Shown one piece after another: positions 7,378-16,244 of a stretch of DNA of 36,173 nucleotides; the stretch's first letter is position 1, and each line of letters begins with the position of its first letter. The DNA comes from an uncultured Ruminiclostridium sp. (lineage in GTDB: Bacteria; Bacillota; Clostridia; Oscillospirales; Ruminococcaceae). A program made the position numbers and the translations under genes. The notes beneath the pieces are model-generated. The model was not told the DNA's origin. It searched no databases and saw only the letters and a program-made list of their open reading frames with translations. The stretch is taken from assembly GCA_944386545.1 (NCBI GenBank), contig CALXBK010000018.1, forward strand, positions 1-36,173, written 5' to 3'.

Positions 7378-7965
7378 TTAAGCATTTAATTTCTTCCATT
7401 GTTCTTTCGTAAGAATATTAGTATGTCCTGTTCGGGTTTCTCCCAAAAGAGGAACTTCCAAATTTTCGGTAGTTCTGTAATAGGCAAAACCGCATTTTCC
7501 CTGTACACGCTTTGATTTTTCATTGCCGTCATAGTAGCCGCACCAGATGACATTCATTCCCGGTTCTTCAAATCCACGGCGTATCAAAGCGTTTGCGGCT
7601 TCGGGGATGTATCCGTTCCCCCAAAAGGGCTTGCCTATCCAATATCCAAGCTCACATTCATCGTCTTTTTCGGTCATATCGGTAAAGCCGTTTGACATCA
7701 GTGCAATAGCGCCAATAGCTTTGTTATCAGTTTTCAGGCAGACTGCATAGCATTTTTTTTCATTAAAAACAGTTTCAATTATATGCTTGCTTTCCTCTAC
7801 ATTTTTATGAGGCTGCCAGCCTGCAATAGGACCTATATCAGGGTCCTTTGCATATTCATATAAGCTGTCTGCGTCGGACAATGTCCATGGACGCAGTATC
7901 AGTCTTTTTGTTTCAATTATGATTTGTATTTTCCTTTGCAAATAAATTATATCTGCGAGTAGCAT
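7378..7965 (-). CDS. GNAT-family N-acetyltransferase (RimJ/RimL-like)
   Basis: The family core begins IIETKRLILRPWTLSDADSLYEYAKDP. ELGYWIGKPFWGNGYIPEAANALI follows, where the acetyl-CoA loop normally sits, and then VIWCGYYDGNEKSKRVQGKCGF. The protein modifies an amine on an unknown small molecule or protein N-terminus. The start is odd: family members normally begin right at 'IIETKRL', and AAAGGA sits just upstream of that point, but the codons there are ATA/ATT rather than ATG. The only in-frame ATG is at 7965, with AAGGG 5 bp before it, giving 195 residues. Either the ATG at 7965 is used or the original ATG has mutated to a weak start. It precedes the PPOX gene in the same operon. Confidence 0.85.
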   Translation of the reverse strand: MLLADIIYLQRKIQIIIETKRLILRPWTLSDADSLYEYAKDPDIGPIAGWQPHKNVEESKHIIETVFNEKKCYAVCLKTDNKAIGAIALMSNGFTDMTEKDDECELGYWIGKPFWGNGYIPEAANALIRRGFEEPGMNVIWCGYYDGNEKSKRVQGKCGFAYYRTTENLEVPLLGETRTGHTNILTKEQWKKLNA

Positions 7966-8016
7966 ACTGCCCTTAAATACAGGGCATTCATGATTTTCCG
8001 CAAAAAGTTTCCGACG

Positions 8017-8397
8017 TTACTTTTTCAGATTTTCCTCTTTGCGGAAAAAAGCTTCTTCCATAAACCGAAATTCTTCATTTGTGCAGACATGACGGCATTT
8101 TTCACGATAAAACGCAGAACGTTTGAGCATCTCTTCAATTTTCTTACACGGAAATTCTCTGCACTGATTACATTTTTCTACACCTTTTTCCATGACACAC
8201 TCAACAAGTTTATATGTACATGTCTTGTGTGAAGAACAGCCTTTACATTGTATTTCTTCATTGGAAACGATACTATCTCTCCAGCCCACCTTATACCAAA
8301 TCTCCGCTGTTCTTTGCAGCTCTTTATCGGTTTTTGAAAGATATCTGGGGCATTTTAGGCAGTTATCACCGCATAATGTGATTTTTTCCGTATGCAT
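8017..8397 (-). CDS. DUF3795 cysteine-rich protein
   Basis: This 126-residue protein has paired cysteines in CGDNCLKCPRY near the N-terminus, CKGCSSHKTC in the middle and CNQCREFPC towards the C-terminus, the pattern of DUF3795. The cysteines probably bind zinc or an iron-sulphur cluster, but no function is established. GGGGAGG lies 6 bp before the ATG at 8397, which is preferred over an earlier in-frame ATG at 8418. It follows the YkgJ-like gene by 23 bp in one operon. Small proteins of this kind often sit beside acetyltransferases in clostridial genomes. Confidence 0.8.
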   Translation of the reverse strand: MHTEKITLCGDNCLKCPRYLSKTDKELQRTAEIWYKVGWRDSIVSNEEIQCKGCSSHKTCTYKLVECVMEKGVEKCNQCREFPCKKIEEMLKRSAFYREKCRHVCTNEEFRFMEEAFFRKEENLKK

Positions 8398-8420
8398 TTT
8401 GCACCTCCCCTTATACATTT

Positions 8421-8915
8421 CTACAGCTCAAACAGCTTTAAAACGGGATAATTATCAATATACGGTTTTATTATGTCGTTATGCTCTTTTGCATAGCTTA
8501 TGATAATATCCGCAAGCCTTTCCTCGCCATTCAGCAAAAATTCGCTCAATTTGCAAAGCGGCAGGGCAGATACGGTTTTACACACGGGAGAAACGGTTAT
8601 ACCGATAAGGTTGTCCTTTATTCTCATTGCTCTGAAGGGCCATATCCGACAGTCAAAGGGCTTGTCGTTTCCCAGCACACATCCGTTTTCTCTGAGCATG
8701 GGACACATAAAAAGCTCCTCGCCGTCCTTGAAATCCGTCTTAAATTTATAATCCTCAAGGTACGGCTCAAGACGGGCGTTTGCGTCGATATTCTGCTTTA
8801 TATATTCTGCAAGCTCTCTTGATATAACGGGCATCTCCCATGCGTCGTCGCGTTCAAAGCCACAGCAGACCTTACATTCGGCACAGCTTTTCCTGCTTAA
8901 TATTTCAGTCAGCAT
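8421..8915 (-). CDS. YkgJ-family cysteine cluster protein
   Basis: This 164-residue protein has CAECKVCCGF near the N-terminus and, after about 70 residues, CPMLRENGCVLGNDKPFDCRIWPF. This is the CxxCxxxCC...C...C cluster of the YkgJ/Fe-S-oxidoreductase-like family, thought to bind zinc or an Fe-S centre. AAGGAG lies 10 bp before the ATG at 8915. It is the first gene of the minus-strand operon and has a good promoter at 8939-8967. Substrate and role are unknown. Confidence 0.83.
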   Translation of the reverse strand: MLTEILSRKSCAECKVCCGFERDDAWEMPVISRELAEYIKQNIDANARLEPYLEDYKFKTDFKDGEELFMCPMLRENGCVLGNDKPFDCRIWPFRAMRIKDNLIGITVSPVCKTVSALPLCKLSEFLLNGEERLADIIISYAKEHNDIIKPYIDNYPVLKLFEL

Positions 8916-8938
8916 TTTAACTTCACTCCTTTGAAATA

Positions 8939-8967
8939 AATGTACCACATTTGCCCGTGTTTTGCAA
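8939..8967 (-). promoter_or_regulatory. Sigma-A promoter of the minus-strand Cys-cluster operon
   Basis: On the minus strand TTGCAA (8967-8962), a 17-bp spacer and TACATT (8944-8939). It lies 24 bp before the ATG at 8915. Confidence 0.7.
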
Positions 8968-9047
8968 GAGCTTATTATCTGCAATTGTTGTGTTTACAGT
9001 ATTTAATTGGAATTGCTTGCTTTATTAGCTGAAATTTAAAAAATCTA

Positions 9048-9076
9048 TTGATTTTGTTCATATTTTTTGGTATAAT
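9048..9076 (+). promoter_or_regulatory. Sigma-A promoter of the first MoxR module
   Basis: TTGATT (9048-9053), a 17-bp spacer and a perfect TATAAT (9071-9076) with extended TGG before it. The leader to the ATG at 9166 is about 80 nt and contains a small TGTGCA/TGCACA stem of no clear role. Confidence 0.85.
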
Positions 9077-9165
9077 CAGCATGTATATTTTATTATGGCG
9101 GGAGTGTGCAGCTGATTGCACATTTTCTTGTCTGACAATCTACAGAAAAAATAAAGGAAGCATAT

Positions 9166-10134
9166 ATGGAAAACAATACTTCAAGCTATGCAGAGCCTTC
9201 CGTGCTGATACCCCGTCTGCTTCAGCAGATTGAAAAGGTAGTGGTCGGTAAGACGCAGATTATAAAGCTGCTTATTGCGGCGCTTCTTTCGGGAGGACAT
9301 GTTCTTATAGAGGACGTTCCCGGCACGGGAAAAACCACGCTTGCGATGACGCTCGCAAAGGCTACCTCAATGTCGTACAGGCGTGTGCAGTTTACTCCCG
9401 ATGTAATGGCGTCGGATATAACCGGCTTTACAATGTACAACAAGGAAACGGACCGATTTGAATACAGAAGCGGCCTTGTAATGAGCAACATCATTATAGC
9501 CGATGAGATAAACCGTACCTCTCCTAAAACCCAGTCTGCCTTGCTTGAAGCAATGGAGGAGCACAGAGTTACCGTTGACGGTACGCCCCACGCTTTGCCT
9601 GAGCCCTTTATGGTAATCGCAACGCAGAATGAATTGGGCTATGTCGGAACATACCCTCTGCCCGAGGCGCAGCTTGACCGTTTTCTGATGAAGCTGACGA
9701 TAGGCTATCCTATCCCTGAGGACGAGGTGCTTATTCTTTCCGCAAGAAAGGGAGTAAACCCCATTGAAGCCGTACAGCCCGTTTGCGGTGCGGAGGATAT
9801 AAAGCGCTGTATCGCCGCAGTAAAAGAGATTTTTGTGGACGACGCAATATATAAGTATATTGTTGATATTGTGAGCGCTACAAGACGTCATCCTCTTATT
9901 GCGCTCGGTGCAAGCCCCCGTGCCTCTCTCGCTCTTATGAGAGCCGCACAGAGCTGTGCCTTTATGGCAGGCAGAAATTATGTCACCCCCGAGGACGTTG
10001 CAAAGATGGCAGGCTATGTTCTGCCGCACAGAATACATCTCTCGCAGGAAGCAAGAGTAAAGCGGGTGGGAGTAAATCAGGTATTATACGATGTAATGAA
10101 CACGGTAAAGTCTCCGTTTGCAACGGGACGCTGA
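9166..10134 (+). CDS. MoxR-family AAA+ ATPase (module 1)
   Basis: The protein has 322 residues. Walker A is VPGTGKTT at 51-58, Walker B is IIIADE at 109-114, the sensor-1 region is VIATQNELGYVGTYPLPEAQLDRF, and a C-terminal lid follows. The family forms ring-shaped chaperone-like ATPases that act with DUF58/VWA partners, often in assembly of envelope or metal-containing complexes. AAGGAAG is 5 bp before the ATG. The DUF58 gene starts 16 bp downstream and a transglutaminase-like membrane protein follows, the classic MoxR-DUF58-TgpA order. The NELG after ATQ differs from the more usual NPIE seen in the second copy at 15299. Confidence 0.95.
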   Translation: MENNTSSYAEPSVLIPRLLQQIEKVVVGKTQIIKLLIAALLSGGHVLIEDVPGTGKTTLAMTLAKATSMSYRRVQFTPDVMASDITGFTMYNKETDRFEYRSGLVMSNIIIADEINRTSPKTQSALLEAMEEHRVTVDGTPHALPEPFMVIATQNELGYVGTYPLPEAQLDRFLMKLTIGYPIPEDEVLILSARKGVNPIEAVQPVCGAEDIKRCIAAVKEIFVDDAIYKYIVDIVSATRRHPLIALGASPRASLALMRAAQSCAFMAGRNYVTPEDVAKMAGYVLPHRIHLSQEARVKRVGVNQVLYDVMNTVKSPFATGR

Positions 10135-10150
10135 TTTCGGAGAGCCTCAG

Positions 10151-11377
10151 ATGTTCAAGAACAGACTGTTTTATTCGGTATTTTTTATCGCCGCAACAGC
10201 CTTTTTATTCGCTTATAAGAGCAAGCTGTCCTCCGTAATTTTCCTGTTTGCTCTGATTTTGCCGATAATCTGCTGGATACTGGCACTTATTTCAAGACTG
10301 TTGCTGAAGGTAACGGTGGAATACGATAAGCTCGTTGCCGCAAAATACGAGGATATCCGTATCAGGGTAAAGCTCAAAAACCGCTTTTTCATTCCGCTGT
10401 CCCCCTGTGCCGTTATCGGTACTTTTCCGCTTAAGGGCAAGGGAGTTGTCTGCCGTCAGAAAATTTTTGCCGCTGTGCCGCCTTTTTCTTCGGCTTACAT
10501 CGACTTTGACTGCTTTGTAAAATTCAGAGGTATTTACAAATGCGGAATTGAAAGCGTCGAGGTATACGATATGCTCCGCCTGTCTACCTTTCGCATAAGG
10601 GTAAAGGATTACAGCGAGCTTGTGATACAGCCGAGAAAGATATTTGTACAGGCAGTTCCCGATTCAGGCGACGGCGACAGCGAAACCATATCCCACAACA
10701 GATTTGCCCTTGATAAAAACTCCTTTGTAAACATAAGGGAATACCGTCAGGGCGATTCGATAAAGCATGTGCATTGGGCAATGTCTGCAAAGTACGACAG
10801 CCTGATGGTAAAGCAGATGGAGCAAAGCGTCGGCGGAAGCGGCATTGTCATTGCCGACTTCAACGAGTATTTTCCCTTTGACGAGGACAACGCCGAGGCG
10901 TCCGACTGCATTGCGGAAACTCTGCTTGCGATAAATCTGATGCTCAATTCCTACAAGCTGAGCTGTACAAGCGTGTGGTATTCTCCCGATGACTCACAGT
11001 GCCGTATTTTCACCGTCAGGTCTGAGGAGGATTACTGTATCCTGTTTGATATGATGTGCAGATTGCCCCGACAAAACGAGGTATTCCTGCCCGAAACGGT
11101 TGCAAGAAGCCTTAAAGAAGCGGATAACGACGCTTCCTGCGTGTATTTTATAACCTCACAGCTCCGTCGTGATTTTATAACCGAAATGAGCAGGATAGAC
11201 GCTTTCAGAAATAAGCTCATCCGCGTACTTCTGATAGCCTCTCCCATTGAAACCGAGGAGCAGAAAAAGCTTGCGGACGATATTTCGGCGGCACGGGGAA
11301 TAGAGCTTTGGAAGATCGACGAGAACAATATCGGCCAATCCTTTATAAACAATATCGAAATGTATAATAAGCATTAA
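10151..11377 (+). CDS. DUF58 membrane-anchored protein (module 1)
   Basis: The protein has 408 residues. Two N-terminal helices (about 6-20 and 26-50) anchor it. A beta-rich segment follows, and then the DUF58 core with REYRQGDSIKHVHWAMSAK at about 196-214 and LMVKQME, leading into a VWA-like fold that starts GIVIADFNEYFPF. DUF58 proteins are the adaptor partners of MoxR ATPases. GGAGAG lies 6 bp before the ATG at 10151. An upstream in-frame ATG at 10118 falls inside the moxR gene and lacks a site. Confidence 0.9.
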   Translation: MFKNRLFYSVFFIAATAFLFAYKSKLSSVIFLFALILPIICWILALISRLLLKVTVEYDKLVAAKYEDIRIRVKLKNRFFIPLSPCAVIGTFPLKGKGVVCRQKIFAAVPPFSSAYIDFDCFVKFRGIYKCGIESVEVYDMLRLSTFRIRVKDYSELVIQPRKIFVQAVPDSGDGDSETISHNRFALDKNSFVNIREYRQGDSIKHVHWAMSAKYDSLMVKQMEQSVGGSGIVIADFNEYFPFDEDNAEASDCIAETLLAINLMLNSYKLSCTSVWYSPDDSQCRIFTVRSEEDYCILFDMMCRLPRQNEVFLPETVARSLKEADNDASCVYFITSQLRRDFITEMSRIDAFRNKLIRVLLIASPIETEEQKKLADDISAARGIELWKIDENNIGQSFINNIEMYNKH

Positions 11378-11390
11378 ACGGAGAAATAAA

Positions 11391-14174
11391 TTGAAGACGG
11401 CAAAAAAGAAAAAGCACGGACAGGCTGATGAGCTTGTCACGCTGACAGGAAGCTCTTTTCGCAAAAGAGTAAATCCCTTCTCTGCGGCCGCTGTCAAGCT
11501 TGCGCTGTTGTATATGCTCTCGCTCGGCATCGTGATGTCTGTCGTTGATATATACGAGATACCCTATGACGCATTGCAGGCGGCTGTTCAGATATTATTG
11601 ATAGTTACGGCAATGTTCTGCCTTCTCGTCTTTTTGAGAAAAAGAATTGTTCTGCCGGTTATGGCAGTAGGCTCAGGCTTGCTGTATTTTCTGCTATCCG
11701 ACAAAATAAATTCCTCTCTTGAGCTTTTCAGGGATTTCATTTATATAAAGCTTGACAGCAGACTGCTGTATACCTTGCAGTATGTGCCGTCTGACTCTTA
11801 TGCGTATTTTACGAGGACGCAGGATTTTATCAGCGGCATGAACACCGCAATGCTGATTTTAAGTATGATAATCAGCCTTGTTTGTGTACTGTGCTGTTAC
11901 AAAAAATTCAGACCGATAGGCATAATTGTAATGTGCTCGGTTTTGTTTGCCCCCGCTTTTATTGCAGAGCGTGCGGATTACACGCCGTTTTTGCTCCTTA
12001 TGCTCGGAGCGTTCTTCGGCTTTTGCGCCGTTTCATCTTCAAACGAGATTTTTTCATATGATCTTTCCTTGCCAAACGCGCGGAAATGCGAAGCCGTACC
12101 GCAGGGTAAAAAACAGCCTGCCCGCAAAACCTCACTGCAAAGAGTGATTTCGGATTTATCCTATTACGGCAAAAACGGCATTTGCGGAATAATCGCCGCT
12201 ACAATAGCCTTAAGCTCGGCGTTTGCTTTGCAAAGTCAGTTTGAAAAGCATGAATATATTGATACCGATGAAATAATCGAAGCGGTAACGGATTTTGCAA
12301 ACGATGTGTCGGATTTCTTCGGCTCGATGTTTTCTTCCTCTGAAGCGCCTGAATTTAACGGCTATTTTTCCTCGGACAATTTCCGTATGAGCAACGACAT
12401 ACAGCTTAACGCCCCGCCCTCGTCACAGGGAGAGGCTGTGCTTAATGTCGCTTCGGACACATCTGACGGAGTATATCTTGTGGGAGACCTCGGAGTATCC
12501 TTTACCGGCACAAGCTGGGAGAGTATCTCCAAAAAAGTCGGAAAGAATGAAATTATCCCAAAGGAATACGGCATTGATGACAGCTTTTACCCCGATGAGA
12601 TTTTCTCAAAGTATCACTATTACGGATATTACAGTGCTTCGATTGATGATTTCGTTTATACCTCTGATTGGAGCAAGGATCTCGAATATTGTGCGGAAAT
12701 GCTTCCCGATGAGCTGGAGGAATTACCTGCGTACTACTTACCGTCCTCTTATATTTATCCGCTGTTTAACAACAGTACGGTCACCGTTGATTACCTTAAG
12801 AACACCGATATAGTTTTCAAGCCCTTTATGCCGGATAATTCCGCATATTACAACAATGAAAAATTCAATGTGTACGGCGATACGGTGCTGAGAATAGCCG
12901 ACAAAAACGACTGGATGAAGAGCTTTTCAAGCGGCGTCATAGCTCCTGAAAGCTCGCTTGACTTTATGAAGCTGGAAAACGGAAACAACAGGGATTACAG
13001 CCATCTTTTCGGAGCTGAATACAAGAGCTTTGTCCAAAATAAAGAAAAATACGACCGTTTTGTTTATGATACCTATATGTCCGTCCCCGAAAGCGAGAGG
13101 GATAATATCAACCGCTTCCTTGATGAATTTGAAAGCAGCGGAAAAAGTGTAAAAGCAGGTGAAATAGAATCGGATTATCTTTACGCCTATGCAATGTGTC
13201 AGTATCTTAAAAATAACTATACCTATTCGCTGTATGTTGATAATACGGCAAACAAGGAGCATACCCTGCTTGGCAATTTCCTTTTCGATACAAGGCAGGG
13301 ACATTGTGCGTTATATGCCAGTGTAATGACTTTAGCGCTGAGAGAAGAAGGAATACCCGCAAGATATGTGACAGGCTTTTCAAGCGGTCAGCTTAAATGG
13401 AACCGCGAAATCGGACGGTACGAGAAAACGCTTTACGAAAACGACCTTCACGCATGGGTTGAGGTGTATTTTGAAAATATAGGCTGGCTTCCGTTTGATC
13501 CGACGGGCTACGGAAGTAACGGCGATACTCCGATACACATGGACGGCTCGCAAAGCGGAAATTCTTCGCAGACAACGCCGCCCGCGTCCGAAACCGTCAC
13601 AACGCCGCCCGAAACAACAACTACTGCCACAACCGCAACGCAAGGCGGAGCTACCGACTCGCAGACTACTGCACCGGGCACGCAGACTCCCTCATCTTCA
13701 ACAGACAAAACCGACAAGCCTGGCGAAAACAGCTTTGATATAACGCCGCTTCTGTATGCCGCTGCGGGTATTGCCTCTGTCGGCTTTGTTGTGATTGTTG
13801 CCGTGCTTGTCGTTGACAGTGTAAAGAAAAAGAATATCAGACGCTTTAAGAAATTCCGCAAGGACGATCCGACAAGGGCGGTAAAGAATATGAAGAGCTT
13901 CATACTCGCCGTATTCAAGGTTACCGACATTACGCCGCAGTCCACCGAGCTGCCATCGGAGTTTGCCGCAAGGGCAGATAAGGCAACCGAGTCGCTCGGT
14001 ATGCCGTGCAAGCTCTCCGATGTCATGGAGATAATCGAAAAGGCGGAATTTTCTGCGGACGGCGTAAATGAGCATGAGCGTTTTGCCGTTTACGAATACA
14101 CCGATTCGCTGTATAAGCTCGTTTTGAAACGGGCAGGAAAAATCAAGAGGATAATTCTTAAGATCATCCTATAA
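11391..14174 (+). CDS. Transglutaminase-like membrane protein (TgpA type)
   Basis: The protein has 927 residues. Six N-terminal helices lie within about residues 30-220, a seventh near 260-285, and a large extracytoplasmic region follows. The transglutaminase core has Cys639 (RQGHCALYA), His687 (LHAWVEVYF) and Asp703 (WLPFDPTGYG), so the triad is complete. A Thr/Ser/Pro-rich linker (about 725-780) leads to a last helix near 785-808 and a cytosolic DUF4129-like tail. It starts with TTG at 11391, with CGGAG 7 bp upstream and 13 bp after the DUF58 gene. The papain-like domain probably cleaves or cross-links a surface substrate, and the MoxR/DUF58 pair may control or assemble it. Substrate unknown. 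Confidence 0.9.
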   Translation: MKTAKKKKHGQADELVTLTGSSFRKRVNPFSAAAVKLALLYMLSLGIVMSVVDIYEIPYDALQAAVQILLIVTAMFCLLVFLRKRIVLPVMAVGSGLLYFLLSDKINSSLELFRDFIYIKLDSRLLYTLQYVPSDSYAYFTRTQDFISGMNTAMLILSMIISLVCVLCCYKKFRPIGIIVMCSVLFAPAFIAERADYTPFLLLMLGAFFGFCAVSSSNEIFSYDLSLPNARKCEAVPQGKKQPARKTSLQRVISDLSYYGKNGICGIIAATIALSSAFALQSQFEKHEYIDTDEIIEAVTDFANDVSDFFGSMFSSSEAPEFNGYFSSDNFRMSNDIQLNAPPSSQGEAVLNVASDTSDGVYLVGDLGVSFTGTSWESISKKVGKNEIIPKEYGIDDSFYPDEIFSKYHYYGYYSASIDDFVYTSDWSKDLEYCAEMLPDELEELPAYYLPSSYIYPLFNNSTVTVDYLKNTDIVFKPFMPDNSAYYNNEKFNVYGDTVLRIADKNDWMKSFSSGVIAPESSLDFMKLENGNNRDYSHLFGAEYKSFVQNKEKYDRFVYDTYMSVPESERDNINRFLDEFESSGKSVKAGEIESDYLYAYAMCQYLKNNYTYSLYVDNTANKEHTLLGNFLFDTRQGHCALYASVMTLALREEGIPARYVTGFSSGQLKWNREIGRYEKTLYENDLHAWVEVYFENIGWLPFDPTGYGSNGDTPIHMDGSQSGNSSQTTPPASETVTTPPETTTTATTATQGGATDSQTTAPGTQTPSSSTDKTDKPGENSFDITPLLYAAAGIASVGFVVIVAVLVVDSVKKKNIRRFKKFRKDDPTRAVKNMKSFILAVFKVTDITPQSTELPSEFAARADKATESLGMPCKLSDVMEIIEKAEFSADGVNEHERFAVYEYTDSLYKLVLKRAGKIKRIILKIIL

Positions 14175-14190
14175 ATTTTGCTGATTTGGG

Positions 14191-14219
14191 TTGTAAATTT
14201 GTTCGGTTTATGTTATTAT
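14191..14219 (+). promoter_or_regulatory. Sigma-A promoter of the DHH gene
   Basis: TTGTAA (14191-14196), a 17-bp spacer and TATTAT (14214-14219) with an extended TGT. The ATG at 14261 follows with AAAGGAG upstream. Confidence 0.7.
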
Positions 14220-14260
14220 ATTAACAAAGAAATTTATATTGAGGTGAAAGGAGTTTTACC

Positions 14261-15193
14261 ATGAGATTGATAACACGCTCTGATTTTGACGGACTCGCCT
14301 GTGGTGCTTTACTGCTTGAAGCTAAGGTAATAGATAGCTGGAAGTTTGCTCATCCCAAGGATATTCAGGACGGGCTGGTTGAAGTGACCGAAAACGATGT
14401 TCTGGCAAACGTTCCTTATGCCCCCGGCTGCGGTTTATGGTTTGACCATCATTCCAGCGAGGAGGAACGCCTCAAGCTCAACGGCAAGTACAACGGCGAG
14501 AGCAGAATTGCTCCGAGTGCCGCAAGAGTAATTTACGATTATTACGGCGGAAAAGAACGCTTCAAGAATTTTGACGACCTGATGCTCGCTGTGGATAAGG
14601 TTGACAGCGGCCATCTTACCGCAGACGAAATAATGAATCCGCAGGGCTGGATTCTTATAGGCTTTCTCATGGATCCGAGAACGGGACTCGGACGCTTCCG
14701 CAACTTTACCATAAGCAACTATCAGCTTATGGAAAAGCTGCTCGTATGCTGTGCAACAATGACTACCGAGGAAATCCTTGATATGCCCGATATAAAGGAA
14801 AGAATTTCGCTTTACAACGAGCAGACCGAGCTGTTCAAGGAAATGATAAAAAAATACACAGTAGTAAACGGCGACGTTATCATCACAGATTTAAGAGGCG
14901 TTGATCCCATATACACAGGTAACCGTTTCCTTATTTACAGTATGTACTTAAAGCAGAACATTTCCGCCTGGATAGTAAACGGCAAGGGCGGAAAGGGCTG
15001 TTCGGTAGCGGTAGGCTACTCAATTCTCAACCGCACAAGCGATGTTGATGTAGGCTCGCTTATGCTTAAATACGGCGGCGGCGGTCACAGACAGGTAGGC
15101 ACCTGCCAGTTCAAGGACGAGGAGATAGACGAAAAGCTCCCCTTACTCCTTGACGAGCTTGTGAATTACGACAAGTATTGCGCAAAAGTATAA
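14261..15193 (+). CDS. DHH-family phosphoesterase
   Basis: This 310-residue protein has DHH-family motif I as RSDFDG (6-11), the DHH motif as FDHHSS with D62-H63-H64, and a C-terminal DHHA1 domain ending GGGGHRQVGTCQF. This architecture belongs to the nanoRNase/exopolyphosphatase-like group that removes phosphate from short RNAs, pAp or related nucleotides using Mn2+. Motif I normally reads D-x-D-x-D-G; here the first Asp is replaced (R-S-D-F-D), as in several exopolyphosphatase-like members. It has its own promoter and sits between the two MoxR modules without an obvious functional tie. The exact substrate is not decidable from sequence. Confidence 0.85.
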   Translation: MRLITRSDFDGLACGALLLEAKVIDSWKFAHPKDIQDGLVEVTENDVLANVPYAPGCGLWFDHHSSEEERLKLNGKYNGESRIAPSAARVIYDYYGGKERFKNFDDLMLAVDKVDSGHLTADEIMNPQGWILIGFLMDPRTGLGRFRNFTISNYQLMEKLLVCCATMTTEEILDMPDIKERISLYNEQTELFKEMIKKYTVVNGDVIITDLRGVDPIYTGNRFLIYSMYLKQNISAWIVNGKGGKGCSVAVGYSILNRTSDVDVGSLMLKYGGGGHRQVGTCQFKDEEIDEKLPLLLDELVNYDKYCAKV

Positions 15194-15267
15194 GGCAACA
15201 CCGCACAAAGACCGCCTTATGGCTTTGCGCGGTGCCGCCATAAATATTTCCCCGCCTTACGGCGGGG
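15194..15267 (+). other. Two tandem GC-rich hairpins between DHH and moxR genes
   Basis: Hairpin 1 is CACCGC-A-CAAAG (15199-15210) against CTTTG-C-GCGGTG (15223-15234). Hairpin 2 is CCCCGCC (15250-15256), loop TTAC and GGCGGGG (15261-15267). Neither is followed by a T run, so they are not standard terminators. No separate promoter for the second MoxR module was found, so these may slow or partly block read-through, or protect the downstream mRNA 5' end. Confidence 0.45.
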
Positions 15268-15298
15268 ATTTCGATATATTAAGAAAGGACAACGGATA

Positions 15299-16243
15299 AT
15301 GACAGTACAGGCGTATGCGGCAAAGCTTCGCGAAAATATTTCAAGAATAATAAAGGGCAAGGACGATAAGCTTGACCTTGTAATAATGGCTATACTCAGT
15401 GGCGGACACATTCTGCTTGACGATGTTCCCGGTACGGGTAAAACAGTGCTTGCAAAGTCCATAGCAAAGAGCATTGCGGCGGATTTTTCCCGCATACAGT
15501 TTACTCCCGACCTGCTCCCCTCGGATATAACGGGTATACACTTTTTTAATATGAAACAGCAGGAATTTGTTTTCAGAAGCGGACCTATTTTTGCAAATAT
15601 AGTGCTTGCAGACGAGATAAACAGAGCCACTCCGAGAACGCAGTCGGCATTGCTTGAATGTATGGAGGAAAAGCAGGCGACGATAGACGGTGAAAAGCTC
15701 GCAATGAAAACGCCCTTTATCGTGCTTGCAACGCAGAACCCGATTGAAACGGCGGGTACTTTTCCGCTTCCCGAGGCGCAGCTTGACCGCTTTATGATAC
15801 GTCTTTCGCTCGGATACAGCGACAGGGCTTCCGAGATAGAAATACTTACAAATTCAAAGGCTGTTCATCCCGTTGAGAGCCTCGCTCCCGTAACAGATGC
15901 CGCAGAGCTTGCCGAAATGACGGCAAAAACCGAGGCGGTAACGGTGAACGAGGCGGTGCTGGGCTACATTGCCGATATAGGCACGGCAACAAGAAGCGGC
16001 GGTGAGATTAAGCTCGGACTCAGCACAAGAGGACTTATCGCCTTAAAGAAAATGTCGCAGGCGAGGGCGGCACTGCGCGGCAGGGATTTTGTCACCCCCG
16101 ACGATGTCAAATTCGTTGCGCCGTATGTCTGCGCTCACAGAATTATCAGCCGTGTGTCCTCGTCGGCAAACGCGAACGCGGCAAAGGAGCGGCTTATAGA
16201 AAGACTTATAAGCGAAGTGCCAGTGCCGACCGAACAACTGTAA
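15299..16243 (+). CDS. MoxR-family AAA+ ATPase (module 2)
   Basis: This 314-residue paralogue of the protein at 9166 has Walker A VPGTGKTV (43-50), Walker B IVLADE (101-106), and VLATQNPIETAGTFPLPEAQLDRF with the more typical NPIE. The ribosome binding site AAAGGA lies 12 bp before the ATG. It heads a second set: DUF58 protein one base later, then a multi-helix membrane protein. It probably forms a ring that acts with the DUF58 partner. Sequence differences at the N-terminus and sensor loop suggest an old duplication or independent acquisition rather than a recent copy. Confidence 0.95.
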   Translation: MTVQAYAAKLRENISRIIKGKDDKLDLVIMAILSGGHILLDDVPGTGKTVLAKSIAKSIAADFSRIQFTPDLLPSDITGIHFFNMKQQEFVFRSGPIFANIVLADEINRATPRTQSALLECMEEKQATIDGEKLAMKTPFIVLATQNPIETAGTFPLPEAQLDRFMIRLSLGYSDRASEIEILTNSKAVHPVESLAPVTDAAELAEMTAKTEAVTVNEAVLGYIADIGTATRSGGEIKLGLSTRGLIALKKMSQARAALRGRDFVTPDDVKFVAPYVCAHRIISRVSSSANANAAKERLIERLISEVPVPTEQL

Positions 16244-16244
16244 A

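Noticed and set aside
7994..8048. Inverted repeat TTTTCCGCAAA/TTTGCGGAAAA near the DUF3795 stop
   Set aside because: It overlaps the coding end, the loop is 33 nt, and no T run follows, so it is not a convincing terminator.
9048..9233. 61-codon ORF overlapping the moxR promoter
   Set aside because: It begins within the -35 box and spans the leader and the moxR start in another frame.
15250..15267. Hairpin CCCCGCC/GGCGGGG as another copy of the 145-bp repeat
   Set aside because: It resembles only the inner stem of the repeat and the flanks do not match.
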